From positions 186,001 to 250,000 of the forward strand of contig NZ_JARBUT010000006.1 of the NCBI RefSeq assembly GCF_028882275.1: a stretch of 64,000 bases of DNA, given 5' to 3'. The stretch is from Nocardiopsis sp. N85. Its GTDB lineage: Bacteria; Actinomycetota; Actinomycetes; Streptosporangiales; Streptosporangiaceae. The notes under the pieces are model-generated. The model was not told where the DNA came from, did not search any database, and saw only the letters and a program-made list of their open reading frames with translations. Both the position numbers and the translations under genes were made by a program. Below, piece by piece: positions 24,549 through 34,604 of the stretch (position 1 is the stretch's first letter; every line of letters begins with the position of its first letter).

Positions 24549-25889
24549 GTGCGATCCAAGCGAACCGAACCACAGGGCGCCCTGCGCGCCGCAGCCGCAC
24601 TGGCGGCCCCGCTCCTCCTCCTCACCGGATGCGGCGCCGGCGGAGGGACCGCAGGGGCGGGTGACGGCGAGGGCACTCTCACGATCTGGGCCCACCAGGG
24701 ACAGGACCGGGAGGTCGTCGCCCTCCAGAACGCCGTGGACGCCTTCGGCGACCTCAACCCCGACATCACGGTGGAGCTCACGCTCATCCCCGAGGCCGAC
24801 TACACGACCACCCTCACCACGTCGAGCCCCGACGAACTGCCCGACGTGATCGAGTTCGACGGCCCCACCATGGCCAGCCTGGTCTACAACGGCAAGCTCT
24901 CGCCGATCGACGACTTCGTGTCAGAGGAGACCCGCGCCAACGCCACCGACTCGATCCTCGCCCAGGGCACGCTCGACGGGTCCCTCTACGGCCTGGGCGT
25001 GTTCGACTCCGGGCTCGGTGTCTACGGCAACGCGGCCCTCTTGGACGAGGCCGGGATCTCCTACCCCGAAGGGATCGAGGACGCCTGGACGGCGGAGGAG
25101 TTCACCGCCGCGCTGGCGGACCTGGCCGTCGAGGACGAGGACGGCCGTGTCCTGGACGTCAAGCAGAACTACGGTTTCGGATCCGGTAGCGAGTGGACGA
25201 CCTACGCCTTCTCCCCCGTGGTCTGGTCGGCGGGCGGCTCGCTGATCGAGGATGACAGCGCCGACGGCGCCCTCAACACCCCCGCCGCCGTCGAGGCGCT
25301 GAGCCTGGTCCAGGAATGGGCCGCCTACACCGACGCCAACACCGACGACAACGCCTTCGTCTCCGGGGACGTCGCGCTGTCCCTCGTGGGGCACTGGGAG
25401 TACCCCAACTACGTCGAGGCCCTGGGTGAGGACCTCGTCGTGCTCCCCCTCCCCGACTTCGGCAACGGCGTCAAGACCGGCCAGGGCTCCTGGGCCTGGG
25501 GCGTCTCCAGCGCCTCCGGCAACGGTTCCGCCGCCGGAGCGTTCATCGACTTCCTGATGACGGACGAGCAGGTCGCCGCACTGACGGCGGCCAACGGTGC
25601 GCCTCCCGGCACCGTCACCGCCACCGAGGCCAGCGACCTGTACGGGCCGGGCGGAGATCTCGAACTGTTCGCCGACCAGTTGGCGGCGACCTGTGGAAGG
25701 GGAGCGATCACCGCCGACTGCGTGTCCGTGCCCCGGCCGGTGACCGCCGGCTACCCGGTCATCACCCGCCAGTTCGCCGAGGCCTTCGCCACCATCTGGG
25801 ACGGGGGCGACGTCTCCGGGGCGCTCGACGGGGCGGTCCGCGCGATCGACACCGACTTCGCCGACAACGACTCCTTCACCATCCCGTAG
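24549..25889 (+). CDS. Sugar ABC transporter solute-binding lipoprotein
   Basis: 446 residues. A lipoprotein signal ends in LLLLTGC with Cys28 as the lipidated residue, followed by a flexible Gly/Ala linker. The mature part is a family 1 (MalE-type) binding protein, recognisable from GTLTIWAHQGQDREVV, the acidic/aromatic ligand-lobe segments and NAFVSGDVALSLVGHWEY. It should sit on the outer membrane face and hand an oligosaccharide to the two permeases encoded next. It starts with GTG at 24549 behind AAGGAG. No ATPase gene lies in the cluster, so a shared MsiK-type ATPase elsewhere is likely. Confidence 0.88.
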   Translation: MRSKRTEPQGALRAAAALAAPLLLLTGCGAGGGTAGAGDGEGTLTIWAHQGQDREVVALQNAVDAFGDLNPDITVELTLIPEADYTTTLTTSSPDELPDVIEFDGPTMASLVYNGKLSPIDDFVSEETRANATDSILAQGTLDGSLYGLGVFDSGLGVYGNAALLDEAGISYPEGIEDAWTAEEFTAALADLAVEDEDGRVLDVKQNYGFGSGSEWTTYAFSPVVWSAGGSLIEDDSADGALNTPAAVEALSLVQEWAAYTDANTDDNAFVSGDVALSLVGHWEYPNYVEALGEDLVVLPLPDFGNGVKTGQGSWAWGVSSASGNGSAAGAFIDFLMTDEQVAALTAANGAPPGTVTATEASDLYGPGGDLELFADQLAATCGRGAITADCVSVPRPVTAGYPVITRQFAEAFATIWDGGDVSGALDGAVRAIDTDFADNDSFTIP

Positions 25890-26029
25890 CCGCCCCGGAC
25901 CCGAACGTCCGGGTTCCGCGCCGCGCCGTCCGCCCGGAACCGCGCCCGTCGACGGGCGCGGTTCCGGTGCGGCACCCGACCTCCACCAGAGACGGTCCCC
26001 CGAAAATCCCGCGATTCCAAGGATCCTCC

Positions 26030-26971
26030 ATGACCGCTCCCCCTCCGCCGGGTTCTCCCAGAACACGCCCGAAGGCACGACGTGAGGAATGGGCGGGGCC
26101 GCTGATGGCCCTGCCCGCCATCGCCGGGCTGGTGCTGTTCGTGGCGTTGCCCTTCGCGATGGCCATCGGGCTGTCACTGTTCAACGTGCGGCTCGACTCC
26201 TTCCGACCACCCGAGTTCTTCGCCCTGGAGCAGTACCGGCGCATCCTCGTCTCATCGGAGTTCAGCGGCGACTTCTACCGGGCGCTGGGCAACAACGTCC
26301 TGTTCGCCGCGGTCATCGTGCCCGTCCAGGTCACCGCGGCCCTGGGCCTCGCGCTCCTGCTCAACCGTCCACTGCGCGGCATGCCGGTGTTCCGGACGTT
26401 CTTCTTCATGCCGGTCGTCTTCCCGATGGCCCTGATCGCGACGGTCTGGCGGCTCATCTTCGATCCCGGTCCGGACGGCATGCTCAACTCCGTGCTCGGG
26501 CTCGCGACCTTCGGTCTGTTCTCCCCGCACGACTGGCTCGGAGAGGCGAGCACCGCCATGCCGTCGATCATGCTGCTGTCCCTGTGGCAGGGGGTCGGCC
26601 TCCAGATGGTCATCATCCTCGCCGGGCTCCAAGGGATCCCCGGACAGCTCTACGAGGCGGCCGAGGTCGACGGGGCGGGACGCTGGCAGAGGTTCCGTGC
26701 GGTCACCCTGCCGGGGCTGCGCAACACCCTCGTCTTCGTCGCCCTGGTCACCACCATCCTGTCGTTCCGCCTGTTCGACCAGGTGTACATCCTGACCCGC
26801 GGAGGCCCGGACGGAGCCACCAGCACGGTGATGCACCTGGCGGTGACCACCGCCTTCGCGGAGAGCAACGTCGGCCGCGCCGCGGCCATGACGGTCGTGC
26901 TCTTCGTCGTCGTCCTCTGCCTCACCCTGCTCCAGCGCCGACTCGTCACCCAGGAACGGGAGATCTCATGA
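26030..26971 (+). CDS. Sugar ABC transporter permease (MalF type)
   Basis: 313 residues with six membrane helices. The EAA loop that contacts the ATPase reads YEAAEVDGAGRWQRFRAVTLP near residue 210, as in carbohydrate-type inner membrane permeases. The ATG at 26030 follows AAGGATCC; the frame is open further upstream, but without a better ribosome site. It is 140 bases after the binding-protein gene, a gap that may hold an mRNA processing site or attenuator, and its stop overlaps the next permease start (ATGA). Confidence 0.87.
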   Translation: MTAPPPPGSPRTRPKARREEWAGPLMALPAIAGLVLFVALPFAMAIGLSLFNVRLDSFRPPEFFALEQYRRILVSSEFSGDFYRALGNNVLFAAVIVPVQVTAALGLALLLNRPLRGMPVFRTFFFMPVVFPMALIATVWRLIFDPGPDGMLNSVLGLATFGLFSPHDWLGEASTAMPSIMLLSLWQGVGLQMVIILAGLQGIPGQLYEAAEVDGAGRWQRFRAVTLPGLRNTLVFVALVTTILSFRLFDQVYILTRGGPDGATSTVMHLAVTTAFAESNVGRAAAMTVVLFVVVLCLTLLQRRLVTQEREIS

Positions 26972-27873
26972 CCGTGCTCGCCGACCGGCCGACCGTGTCC
27001 GGACGGACGCGGGTCTCGCACCCCGGACCGGGGCGCCGGCTCCGTCCGCTCGTGCGGAGCGGACTCGACCACCTCTTGATGGGCACGGTGACGCTGCTCT
27101 TCGCCTCGCCGATCCTGTACATGTTCATCGGCAGCCTCAAACCCGACGACCAGGTCCTCGACGGTCTGTCCGGCTTCGTCCCCAGGGACCTGTCCCTGGA
27201 CAACTACGCCGATGTGTTCGCCACGTTCGACGATCCGAGCACCGGGTTCTTCCTGAACTTCTTCGGCACGTCGGTGATCGTCACCGGCGTCGTCGTCCTG
27301 GGTGGCCTGGTGGTGAACTCCATGGCCGCCTACGCCCTGGCGCGGCTCCGCTGGCGGGGACGCGACGCCGTCCTCATCCTGGTCCTGGCGCTGCTCGTAC
27401 TCCCCTTCGAGGCCATCGCGGTGCCCTTGTTCTACCTGCTCAACGATTTCCGCAACACCATGGCGGTGCAGTCCGTTCCGCTGATCGCCAACGCCTTCTC
27501 CATCTTCCTCTTCTACTCCTTCTTCCTGAAGCTCCCGAAGGAGATCGAGGAGGCCGGGCGTCTGGACGGCGCCGGACCGTGGAGGATCTTCGTGCGGATC
27601 ATCGTCCCCATGAGCAAACCCGTCTTCGCGACCGTCGCCATCCTGTCCTTCCTCACGCAATGGGGCATGTTCCTGTGGCCGGTGCTCATGGTCAGCGATC
27701 CGTCCGTGCGCCCGCTTCCCCTGGCCATCAGCGTCTACCAGGGACAACCCCCTTTCGCCTGGGGGGACATCATGGCTTTCGGGGTGATGATGGTCCTGCC
27801 CATGCTCCTCGTGTTCCTCGTCTTCCAGCGCTGGTTCGTGCGCAGTGTGGCCTCCACCGGCCTCAAGGGCTGA
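26968..27873 (+). CDS. Sugar ABC transporter permease (MalG type)
   Basis: 301 residues with six membrane helices. The EAA loop reads EEAGRLDGAGPWRIFVRIIVP near residue 190. The ATG overlaps the stop of the upstream permease. It completes the importer with the lipoprotein at 24549 and the MalF-type permease. As no ATP-binding subunit follows, the complex probably borrows a multi-use ATPase from elsewhere in the genome, as is known for MsiK in streptomycetes. Confidence 0.87.
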   Translation: MTVLADRPTVSGRTRVSHPGPGRRLRPLVRSGLDHLLMGTVTLLFASPILYMFIGSLKPDDQVLDGLSGFVPRDLSLDNYADVFATFDDPSTGFFLNFFGTSVIVTGVVVLGGLVVNSMAAYALARLRWRGRDAVLILVLALLVLPFEAIAVPLFYLLNDFRNTMAVQSVPLIANAFSIFLFYSFFLKLPKEIEEAGRLDGAGPWRIFVRIIVPMSKPVFATVAILSFLTQWGMFLWPVLMVSDPSVRPLPLAISVYQGQPPFAWGDIMAFGVMMVLPMLLVFLVFQRWFVRSVASTGLKG

Positions 27874-28210
27874 CCGCGTCGACGGTCCCGTCTGCCGGGA
27901 GCGGGTCCATGTGCCGGGCGTGGGCGCTCGGACCGTCCGCTCCATTGCCGCCCGTCCGTCCCGCTGAGCGCCCCGCCTGATCGGCCCACCGCCTGAGGAC
28001 GCCACCTGGCCACGTGGTCTCGCGCGCCCCTGGATCGGCGTCGCGATGCGCCGGGCGAGTCGGGACGAACGTGGGCCGGCCGCCTCACCCCCAGGATGAA
28101 GCGGCCGGTTCAGGACCGATCGGGCTCACTCGTGAAACAGAGAACGTTCTCGTTTCGAACCCTGGCAGAGCGCGAACCCGCGTCCCACGTTCCCGGTCAG
28201 GGGCGTCACT
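27874..28210. other. Gap between convergent genes, with an extragenic repeat
   Basis: 337 bases between the MalG-type permease and the 3' end of the DUF3494 gene. It contains one copy of a 56-nt extragenic repeat (27899-27954) and a perfect 12-bp palindrome GAGAACGTTCTC at 28140-28151. I see no gene. Confidence 0.55.
27899..27954. repeat. Extragenic repeat, copy A (56 nt)
   Basis: Aligns without gaps to 29763-29818 with 44 of 56 identical bases, including blocks of 10 (TGTGCCGGGC) and 13 (CCGTCCGCTCCAT). The two copies lie on either side of the DUF3494 gene in the same orientation. The origin is unknown. Confidence 0.6.
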
Positions 28211-29233
<1,023 letters not shown>

Positions 29234-29397
29234 CTGAGACACCGTCTCCCTGAATTGGGCGTTCGACCGGAAATGGGGCACACGTGGAGACTCATTTCCT
29301 GGTCGTTCATGATCAATATTTCGATATCGCCTGAACAGACCCGAGCCCCCAGGTGGGGCCCGAAGCCCTCTCCACAGGAAGAGACTGTACACAGGAG

Positions 29398-29426
29398 CTC
29401 GGAGATTCCCGCAGCGAATCTCCGAG
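29398..29426. promoter_or_regulatory. Inverted repeat in the DUF3494 upstream region
   Basis: CTCGGAGATTC (29398-29408) and GAATCTCCGAG (29416-29426) are exact complements around a 7-base loop, about 165-195 bases upstream of the DUF3494 start. There is no T-tract downstream on either strand, so a protein-binding site or a structured leader is more likely than a terminator. Confidence 0.45.
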
Positions 29427-29762
29427 ATGAAAAATATTGCCGCGAAACTGCGGCCAGGGAGCATTCGAACCCTCCGATAGCGCAGATAGCCCGAAATGAA
29501 CCGATCCGCTCCGGACGCAAAAGAAGGCACGGACTCCCGAGACCAGAAAGGCGTCCCATACTCCGATCACACTTTGTGGTAGACCAGGCGTTTCTGACAC
29601 CGGTGGTGACGAATTCTCCACCGTGACCGGCCACCGCGACGTGTTCCGCCCCGATTTCCCTGGAATCCCCTATGGGCACGGGAGGCGATTCCGGCACATG
29701 CCGGGCCCCATCACACCTGGGCGGGGAACTCGGGAGCGGAGTCTTCCCCACCGTGCGGCCGA

Positions 29763-29818
29763 GAGCGGATCCGTGTGCCGGGCATGTGTGCCTGATCCGT
29801 CCGCTCCATGGCGTCCCG
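29763..29818. repeat. Extragenic repeat, copy B (56 nt)
   Basis: Partner of the copy at 27899-27954 (79% identical, no gaps). It ends 5 bases before the -35 element proposed for the GlxA-type regulator, so it could be part of that promoter's control region. Confidence 0.6.
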
Positions 29819-29823
29819 CGCCC

Positions 29824-29852
29824 TTATCGAACGGCCCGCTCATGCGTAGATT
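29824..29852 (+). promoter_or_regulatory. Probable leaderless promoter of the GlxA-type regulator
   Basis: TTATCG (29824-29829) and TAGATT (29847-29852) are 17 bases apart, and the chosen ATG lies only 7 bases after the -10 box. No ribosome binding site precedes the ATG, which fits a leaderless transcript. Confidence 0.5.
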
Positions 29853-29859
29853 GGGCGCC

Positions 29860-30828
29860 ATGGACAGGGAGAACACGGGAACGGGGCGCATCGTGGTACT
29901 GGTACTCCCCCACGTCAACCTCCTCGACCTGGCGGGTCCGGTACAGGTGTTCGACACCGCCGCCCACCTGGGCGCGCCCTACCGGATCGAGTACGCGGCC
30001 GAATCCGCCCAGGTCTCCTCGGCGCAGGGGCTGCGGTTGGCCGGACTCGTCCCGCCGCCCCCGGTCGGCGCGGGCGACCTGGTCCTCGTCCCGGGGCCGA
30101 GCCTGGGCCCCCGGAGCACCGAGCCCCTGGTGTCCGAGGGGGTGGCGGAGTGGCTGAGGACCGCCCATCGCGCGCGGGCGCGGATCGCCTCGGTGTGCAC
30201 GGGCGCGGCGGCCCTGGGAGAGGCCGGGTTGCTGGACGGGCGCCGCTGCACCACCCATTGGTCCCTGATCGATCCGATGCGCGAGCGCTATCCCCGCGCC
30301 CGGGTACGGGAGGCGGTGCTCTACGTCCACGACGGGCTCGTGAGCACCAGCGCCGGAGTGGCGGCGGGAACGGATCTGGCGCTGTCCCTCGTCGAGCGCG
30401 AACACGGCCCGGAACTGGCCTGTGCCGTAGCGCGGCAACTCGTCATCTACCTGCGCAGGGACGGCTCCAGTGGCCAGGTGAGCCCGTTCCTGCGGCACCG
30501 CGACCACCTCGACCCCGCCGTCCACCGGGTGCAGGATCACCTGGCGCGGCACCCGGATTCCCAGGAGACCCTCGCCGACCTCGCCGCCACGGTGAACCTG
30601 TCACCGCGCGGCCTGAGCCGCGCCTTCACCGCGGCCACCGGCATCACCCCGATGGAGTACAGACAGCGGCTGCGCCTGGAGTACGCCGGGGCCCTGCTGC
30701 GCGAGACCGACCTGACCATCGAGACGGTGGCCGCCCGCTGCGGCTTCCGCGACCCCCGCCATTTCCGGCGCCTGTTCCGGACCCGCCACGGGTTCCCTCC
30801 CTCGGAGCTGCGCCGAAGCGCGCCCTGA
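29860..30828 (+). CDS. GlxA-type AraC family regulator with DJ-1/PfpI domain
   Basis: 322 residues. The N-terminal DJ-1/PfpI-like domain (about 8-185) has the elbow SVCTGAAALGEAGLLDGRRCTTHW, in which the cysteine is retained; the C-terminal AraC domain (about 215-320) has two helix-turn-helices (TLADLAATVNLSPRGLSRAF and TIETVAARCGFRDPRHFRR). Such regulators control amine, polyol or stress genes. The ATG at 29860 is chosen because of the leaderless promoter just upstream; an ATG six codons earlier (29842) is possible but overlaps the -10 region. The next gene, a membrane-anchored DJ-1 protein, starts 40 bases later and is a likely partner. Confidence 0.85.
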   Translation: MDRENTGTGRIVVLVLPHVNLLDLAGPVQVFDTAAHLGAPYRIEYAAESAQVSSAQGLRLAGLVPPPPVGAGDLVLVPGPSLGPRSTEPLVSEGVAEWLRTAHRARARIASVCTGAAALGEAGLLDGRRCTTHWSLIDPMRERYPRARVREAVLYVHDGLVSTSAGVAAGTDLALSLVEREHGPELACAVARQLVIYLRRDGSSGQVSPFLRHRDHLDPAVHRVQDHLARHPDSQETLADLAATVNLSPRGLSRAFTAATGITPMEYRQRLRLEYAGALLRETDLTIETVAARCGFRDPRHFRRLFRTRHGFPPSELRRSAP

Positions 30829-30867
30829 CCGATCCGCCGTCCCCACCCCACTCTCGGAGTTGCCGCC

Positions 30868-32289
30868 ATGTCCTCGGTTCCGCGCGTCCTCGTCCGCGTC
30901 CTGTTCGGATGCGCCCTCTCACTCACCGTGTTCGCGGGCCTCTGCCTCGGAGGGGTGACCGTGACCATGGGGCAGAGCTACGTCGACGCCCCGCACCCCG
31001 TCGAGAGCGGGCCACCGGTCCCACGGGCGGCACCCGCCGAGGGACGGACCGTGGTCGCCGTCGCCGTCGGGGCCACCGGATCCGTCAACGCCGACGTCCT
31101 GCCTCCCTATGAGGTCTTCGCCCGTTCCACGGAGTTCTTCGTCTACACCGTCTCCGCGGACCCGGGCCCCGTACCGCTCTCCGGTGGCGTGGGGCTGCTG
31201 CCCGACCACACCTTCGACGAGGTGGCGAGCGGCGCGGCGCCCGCTCCGGACGTGGTCGTGGTTCCCGCCGTGGTCGCCCCGACCGGGGACGCGGAACGTC
31301 CGTTGCGCGAGTGGATCGCCGCCCAGCACAGCCGAGGCGCCCTGCTGCTCGGCATCTGCGACGGCTCTCGCGTCCTGGCCGCGGCGGGTCTGCTGGACGG
31401 ACGGCGGGCCACCGCGTTCTGGGCCGGGCTGGGGGCGTTGGAGCGCGATCACCCCCGGGTCGAGTGGACGAGCGGACAACGCTACGTCGACGACGGGGAC
31501 ATCGTGACCACCGCCGGGGTGACCTCGGGCATCGTCGGCGCACTGCGACTGGTCGAGCGGATCGCGGGTGCGGACGAGGCCGAACGGATCGGCGCGGACT
31601 CGGCCTACCCGGGCTGGTCGGTCGGCGGACCGACCGGGATCCCCGCGCACCGTCTTCGACCGGCCGACCTCCCCTACGGGCTGAACGCCGCCTTCCCGTG
31701 GCTGCGACCGGTCTACGGCATCGGGCTCGTCCAGGGCGTCGGCGAGACCGAGGCGTCGGCCGCGTTCGAGGTCTACTCGGCGACGGCGTTCGCCACCCGA
31801 ACGGTCGCGGTCGCCGCGGAGCCGGTCATCACCACCCGACACGGTCTCAGGCTGGTCGCCCGCCCCGTGGACGGGGAGGTGCCGCGTCTGAGCCGACTGG
31901 TGATCCCCGGGGGCGATCAGGACGCGGGGGACCGGGAACCGCTCCTCTCCTGGGCGGCCGAGCGGGGGCTGCGGCCCGAAACGGTGCGGCCCGCGGCCGG
32001 GGAGTCCGCCTTCGACCCGGTCCTGCGGGACCTGGCCGCGCACACCGACCGCGCCACCGCCCGTGTCACGGCGAAGTTCGCCGAATACCCGGTCGAGGCG
32101 GGCGGGCCGGAGGGAGGCGTCTGGCCCTGGCGGCCGACGGTCGTAGGGGTCGGCGCACTCGTCGTGTCCGCCGCGGTCGGAGCCCTGCCCATCCTGGTGC
32201 GCAGCCGTGCGGGCGGGGGCGCCCAGCGCGGCACCCGCGCGCTCGGCCGCCCCACCCCGGGTGGCACGGATTCCGAGGAAACGGCCTGA
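30868..32289 (+). CDS. Membrane-anchored protein with tandem DJ-1/PfpI-like domains
   Basis: 473 residues. A hydrophobic helix near the N-terminus (about 8-32) and another near the C-terminus (about 415-440) flank an extracytoplasmic or loop region. The first DJ-1/PfpI domain (about 55-225) keeps the nucleophile elbow LLGICDGSRVLAAAGLLDGRRAT. A second segment (about 280-400) repeats the opening of the fold (IGLVQGVGETEASAAFEVY and LSRLVIPGGDQ) but has no cysteine at the elbow, so it looks like a degenerate second copy. It follows the GlxA-type regulator by 39 bases, probably in one operon. It may sense or process a signal for that regulator, which is inference. Confidence 0.75.
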   Translation: MSSVPRVLVRVLFGCALSLTVFAGLCLGGVTVTMGQSYVDAPHPVESGPPVPRAAPAEGRTVVAVAVGATGSVNADVLPPYEVFARSTEFFVYTVSADPGPVPLSGGVGLLPDHTFDEVASGAAPAPDVVVVPAVVAPTGDAERPLREWIAAQHSRGALLLGICDGSRVLAAAGLLDGRRATAFWAGLGALERDHPRVEWTSGQRYVDDGDIVTTAGVTSGIVGALRLVERIAGADEAERIGADSAYPGWSVGGPTGIPAHRLRPADLPYGLNAAFPWLRPVYGIGLVQGVGETEASAAFEVYSATAFATRTVAVAAEPVITTRHGLRLVARPVDGEVPRLSRLVIPGGDQDAGDREPLLSWAAERGLRPETVRPAAGESAFDPVLRDLAAHTDRATARVTAKFAEYPVEAGGPEGGVWPWRPTVVGVGALVVSAAVGALPILVRSRAGGGAQRGTRALGRPTPGGTDSEETA

Positions 32290-32476
32290 TCGGCCCGGCC
32301 CGGGGCCGGTGGGGGCCTCGCCCCGTCGGCCCCGTGGAGTCGCGCCGGCCGTGGGGTCGAGCCGTTCCGGGGTCACGAGGTATGACTTCTGTCATCGGAG
32401 ACCCGTGCGGATCGCGGAGGAAAGCCGTGTCACCCGACACTCCCGCACGACCACGCGCCGCTTCTACCGTGAGGGA

Positions 32477-33544
32477 ATGAACCGCGACGACGACAGCCCC
32501 TCTCCGACGTCCTCCTCCCCACCGGACGTGGGACCGTTCCCGACGGCCTCGGAACCCGGGACGGTGGAGGCGCCCACCCGCACGCCGGTCGCGCCTCCCC
32601 CGCGCCGCCGCGGTCCGCGGCCGGTCCCTCGGGGTGTGCCCTACCACCGTGTCCTGGCCGGGGAGGAGCGACGGGTCTGGCGGGGCATCGCCGCGCTCGC
32701 GCTCCTGCTGGGAGGACTGCTCCTCTTCGTCATCGTCCTGAACGCCCTCGGCGCCCTCGTCGACACCCTGCTCGGCAGGACCGGTCCGCTGTTGGGCGGT
32801 GACGTGCTGACGCCCGTGTACCAGGCCGCGAACCTGGGCGCGCTCGCGCTGCTCATTCCCTGGAGCATGCTCGTCCAGCGGTGGCTGTACGGGGTGAGGG
32901 GCGCTTCGCTGCACTCCGTTCGGTCGCTCTTCCGGCCGGCGGTGTTCGGCCGGACCCTTCTGGTCATCGGCCCCGTCTGGGCGCTCTACCTGACCGTCTT
33001 CTCCCTCCTGTCCCCCGTCGAAGAGGTGCCCTGGCCGCTCGCCGACCTGCTCGGGATGTTCCTCGTCACCCTCGTGCTGGTGCCCTTGCAGTCGGCGGGC
33101 GAGGAGTACGGGCTGCGCGGGCTCGCCTTCCGGGTCGCCGCGAGCTGGGGGCGCGGGCCGCGCACGGCGCTCGTCCTCGGCGTCGTCGTTTCGAGTCTGC
33201 TGTTCACGGTGATCCACTTCGCGCTCGACCCGTGGCTCAACCTCTACTACTTCACGTTCGGCGTCACCATGGCCCTCTTGACGTGGCGGACCGGAGGCCT
33301 GGAGATCGCGGTCGTGATCCACGCGGTGAACAACACGATCGCGTTCCTCCTCACCATCGTCATGCGCTCCGACCTGGCCGCCGGGTTCGACCGGTCGGCG
33401 GGCGTCGGGTCGGCGGTCATGCTCGTCCCCTGCGCGCTCCTCATCGCGGTCACGGTCGTGGTGTGGCTGCGCACACGGCGGACCGGGCCGGCCCTGACCC
33501 CCTCGGGATCCGCGCAGGAGCCGACGGCGGACCGGGGCGTGTGA
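32477..33544 (+). CDS. CPBP family intramembrane metalloprotease
   Basis: 355 residues. A Pro/Ser-rich cytoplasmic N-terminus (about 1-65) precedes about eight membrane helices. The CPBP (Abi, CAAX-protease-like) motifs are present: Glu209-Glu210 in AGEEYGLRG, His247 in TVIHFALD, and HAVNN further on. These proteases cut within or next to the membrane; bacterial members act in peptide maturation, immunity or unknown roles. TACCGT (32465-32470) lies 6 bases before the ATG and no clear ribosome site exists, so the mRNA may be leaderless. Neighbours give no substrate clue. Confidence 0.83.
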   Translation: MNRDDDSPSPTSSSPPDVGPFPTASEPGTVEAPTRTPVAPPPRRRGPRPVPRGVPYHRVLAGEERRVWRGIAALALLLGGLLLFVIVLNALGALVDTLLGRTGPLLGGDVLTPVYQAANLGALALLIPWSMLVQRWLYGVRGASLHSVRSLFRPAVFGRTLLVIGPVWALYLTVFSLLSPVEEVPWPLADLLGMFLVTLVLVPLQSAGEEYGLRGLAFRVAASWGRGPRTALVLGVVVSSLLFTVIHFALDPWLNLYYFTFGVTMALLTWRTGGLEIAVVIHAVNNTIAFLLTIVMRSDLAAGFDRSAGVGSAVMLVPCALLIAVTVVVWLRTRRTGPALTPSGSAQEPTADRGV

Positions 33545-33599
33545 GCGGCCCGCACCGGATCGGTGCGCGCCGGGCGCCGCTCCGCGCGGGCCGCGTGAG

Positions 33600-33669
33600 G
33601 GCGGGCCCCGGTCATCCGCCGCGGCCCCGCCACCGGCGGATCAGGACGCACGCCCGGCCGGGGCCCGCC
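33600..33669. terminator. Nested inverted repeats between convergent genes
   Basis: A perfect 12-bp outer stem (33600-33611 with 33658-33669) encloses a perfect 7-bp inner stem (33614-33620 with 33635-33641). It fills most of the gap between the CPBP gene (+) and the DUF2306 gene (-) and is a good bidirectional terminator candidate. Confidence 0.55.
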
Positions 33670-33698
33670 TCGGCCGCGCCCTCCGAAGGGGACGTTCC

Positions 33699-34370
33699 TC
33701 ACGCGCGGTCGACGCTCGCCCCCTTCAGGGCGGGGGCGGGGCGTCGGGGCGCGGCCGTGCTCCTGCGGATGACCCACTCGGCCACGGCGACGTTGATCAC
33801 CCAACCGGCGGCCATCAGCAGGGCCCGGGTGAGTTCGTCGGGTGGGCCGAGGAACAGCATCCAGGGCAGGTGGGTGAACACCTGGGTGCCCGCGCCCTGA
33901 GCGATCGCGTAGCCGCGGATCATCCAGGCGCGGTGCGCGGCGACGTCGCGGCGCCGGATGGCGAGGAAGCCGAGGACGATCGCGATGGCCATGGCCGCGC
34001 CGAACACCAGCCGAATGGCGGTGAGCAGCCCGACATCGATCGCGGGAAGGGCGTAGAAGAGGGTCATCCACAGTCCGGTGAGGGCCGCGATGAGGCCGAG
34101 CGGGACCAGCAGTCGCCCGGTGACGCGGTGCCACCGCCGACGGCGCAGGCCGGGGACGAACTGGAGGGTGCCCAGGACGCAGTACGGGACCGCGGCGGCG
34201 ATGTGCAGCACCACGGGGACCGGGTCGGCGAAGAACCGGGCGTTGTCCGGGGTGACCGGCGCGCCGACGGCCACCTCGCTCAGGCGCGCGGCACCGGCGA
34301 TCACGGGAACGACGCTGAGCAGGATCAGCAGGGCGGGTACGGGCCACTCGCGTCGAGTGGAGGAGGTCAC
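33699..34370 (-). CDS. DUF2306 membrane protein
   Basis: 223 residues with seven or eight hydrophobic helices. The DUF2306 pattern is seen in FADPVPVVLHIAAAVPYCVLGTLQF and in RRRDVAAHRAWMIRGYAIAQGAGTQ, with conserved histidines in the helices that could bind heme or metal. The function is unknown. The start is set at the GTG at 34368-34370 because AAGGA lies 7 bases upstream and the preceding codons are unlike a membrane protein. It lies in the same direction as, and downstream of, the two-component system, with a gap of 234 bases, so it could be one of its targets. Confidence 0.78.
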   Translation of the reverse strand: MTSSTRREWPVPALLILLSVVPVIAGAARLSEVAVGAPVTPDNARFFADPVPVVLHIAAAVPYCVLGTLQFVPGLRRRRWHRVTGRLLVPLGLIAALTGLWMTLFYALPAIDVGLLTAIRLVFGAAMAIAIVLGFLAIRRRDVAAHRAWMIRGYAIAQGAGTQVFTHLPWMLFLGPPDELTRALLMAAGWVINVAVAEWVIRRSTAAPRRPAPALKGASVDRA

Positions 34371-34604
34371 GGCGGGTCCTTTCGCTGTCGCGGCGGCGAC
34401 ACCGTGGCCGCCTCCGTGACTCGATCGTGGCGTCCGGGGACCGGGCGGGACATCGGGAATCGGGCCGGAACCGGATCGACCGAAAGGAGGAGGGCGCGGT
34501 CGTGCTTCGGGCCGGGCCCCGATGGCGGGGCCGCTCCGGTCACGGGACCCGTGGGCCGCCCCGGTCACGGGACCCGTGGGCCGTTCCGGTCCCGTCCGGG
34601 ACGC

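Larger units (their letters stand above)
29234..29859. other. Long AT-richer intergenic region between divergent genes
   Basis: 626 bases between the DUF3494 gene (-) and the GlxA-type regulator (+), with the lowest GC content in the window between about 29300 and 29600. It holds a perfect 11-bp-stem hairpin (29398-29426), the second extragenic repeat copy (29763-29818) and a plausible leaderless promoter (29824-29852). No convincing small gene is visible. Confidence 0.55.

Noticed and set aside
29623-29859. N-terminal extension of the GlxA-type regulator to 29623
   Set aside because: The extra codons are unlike a DJ-1 domain, cross the extragenic repeat and lie upstream of the likely promoter.
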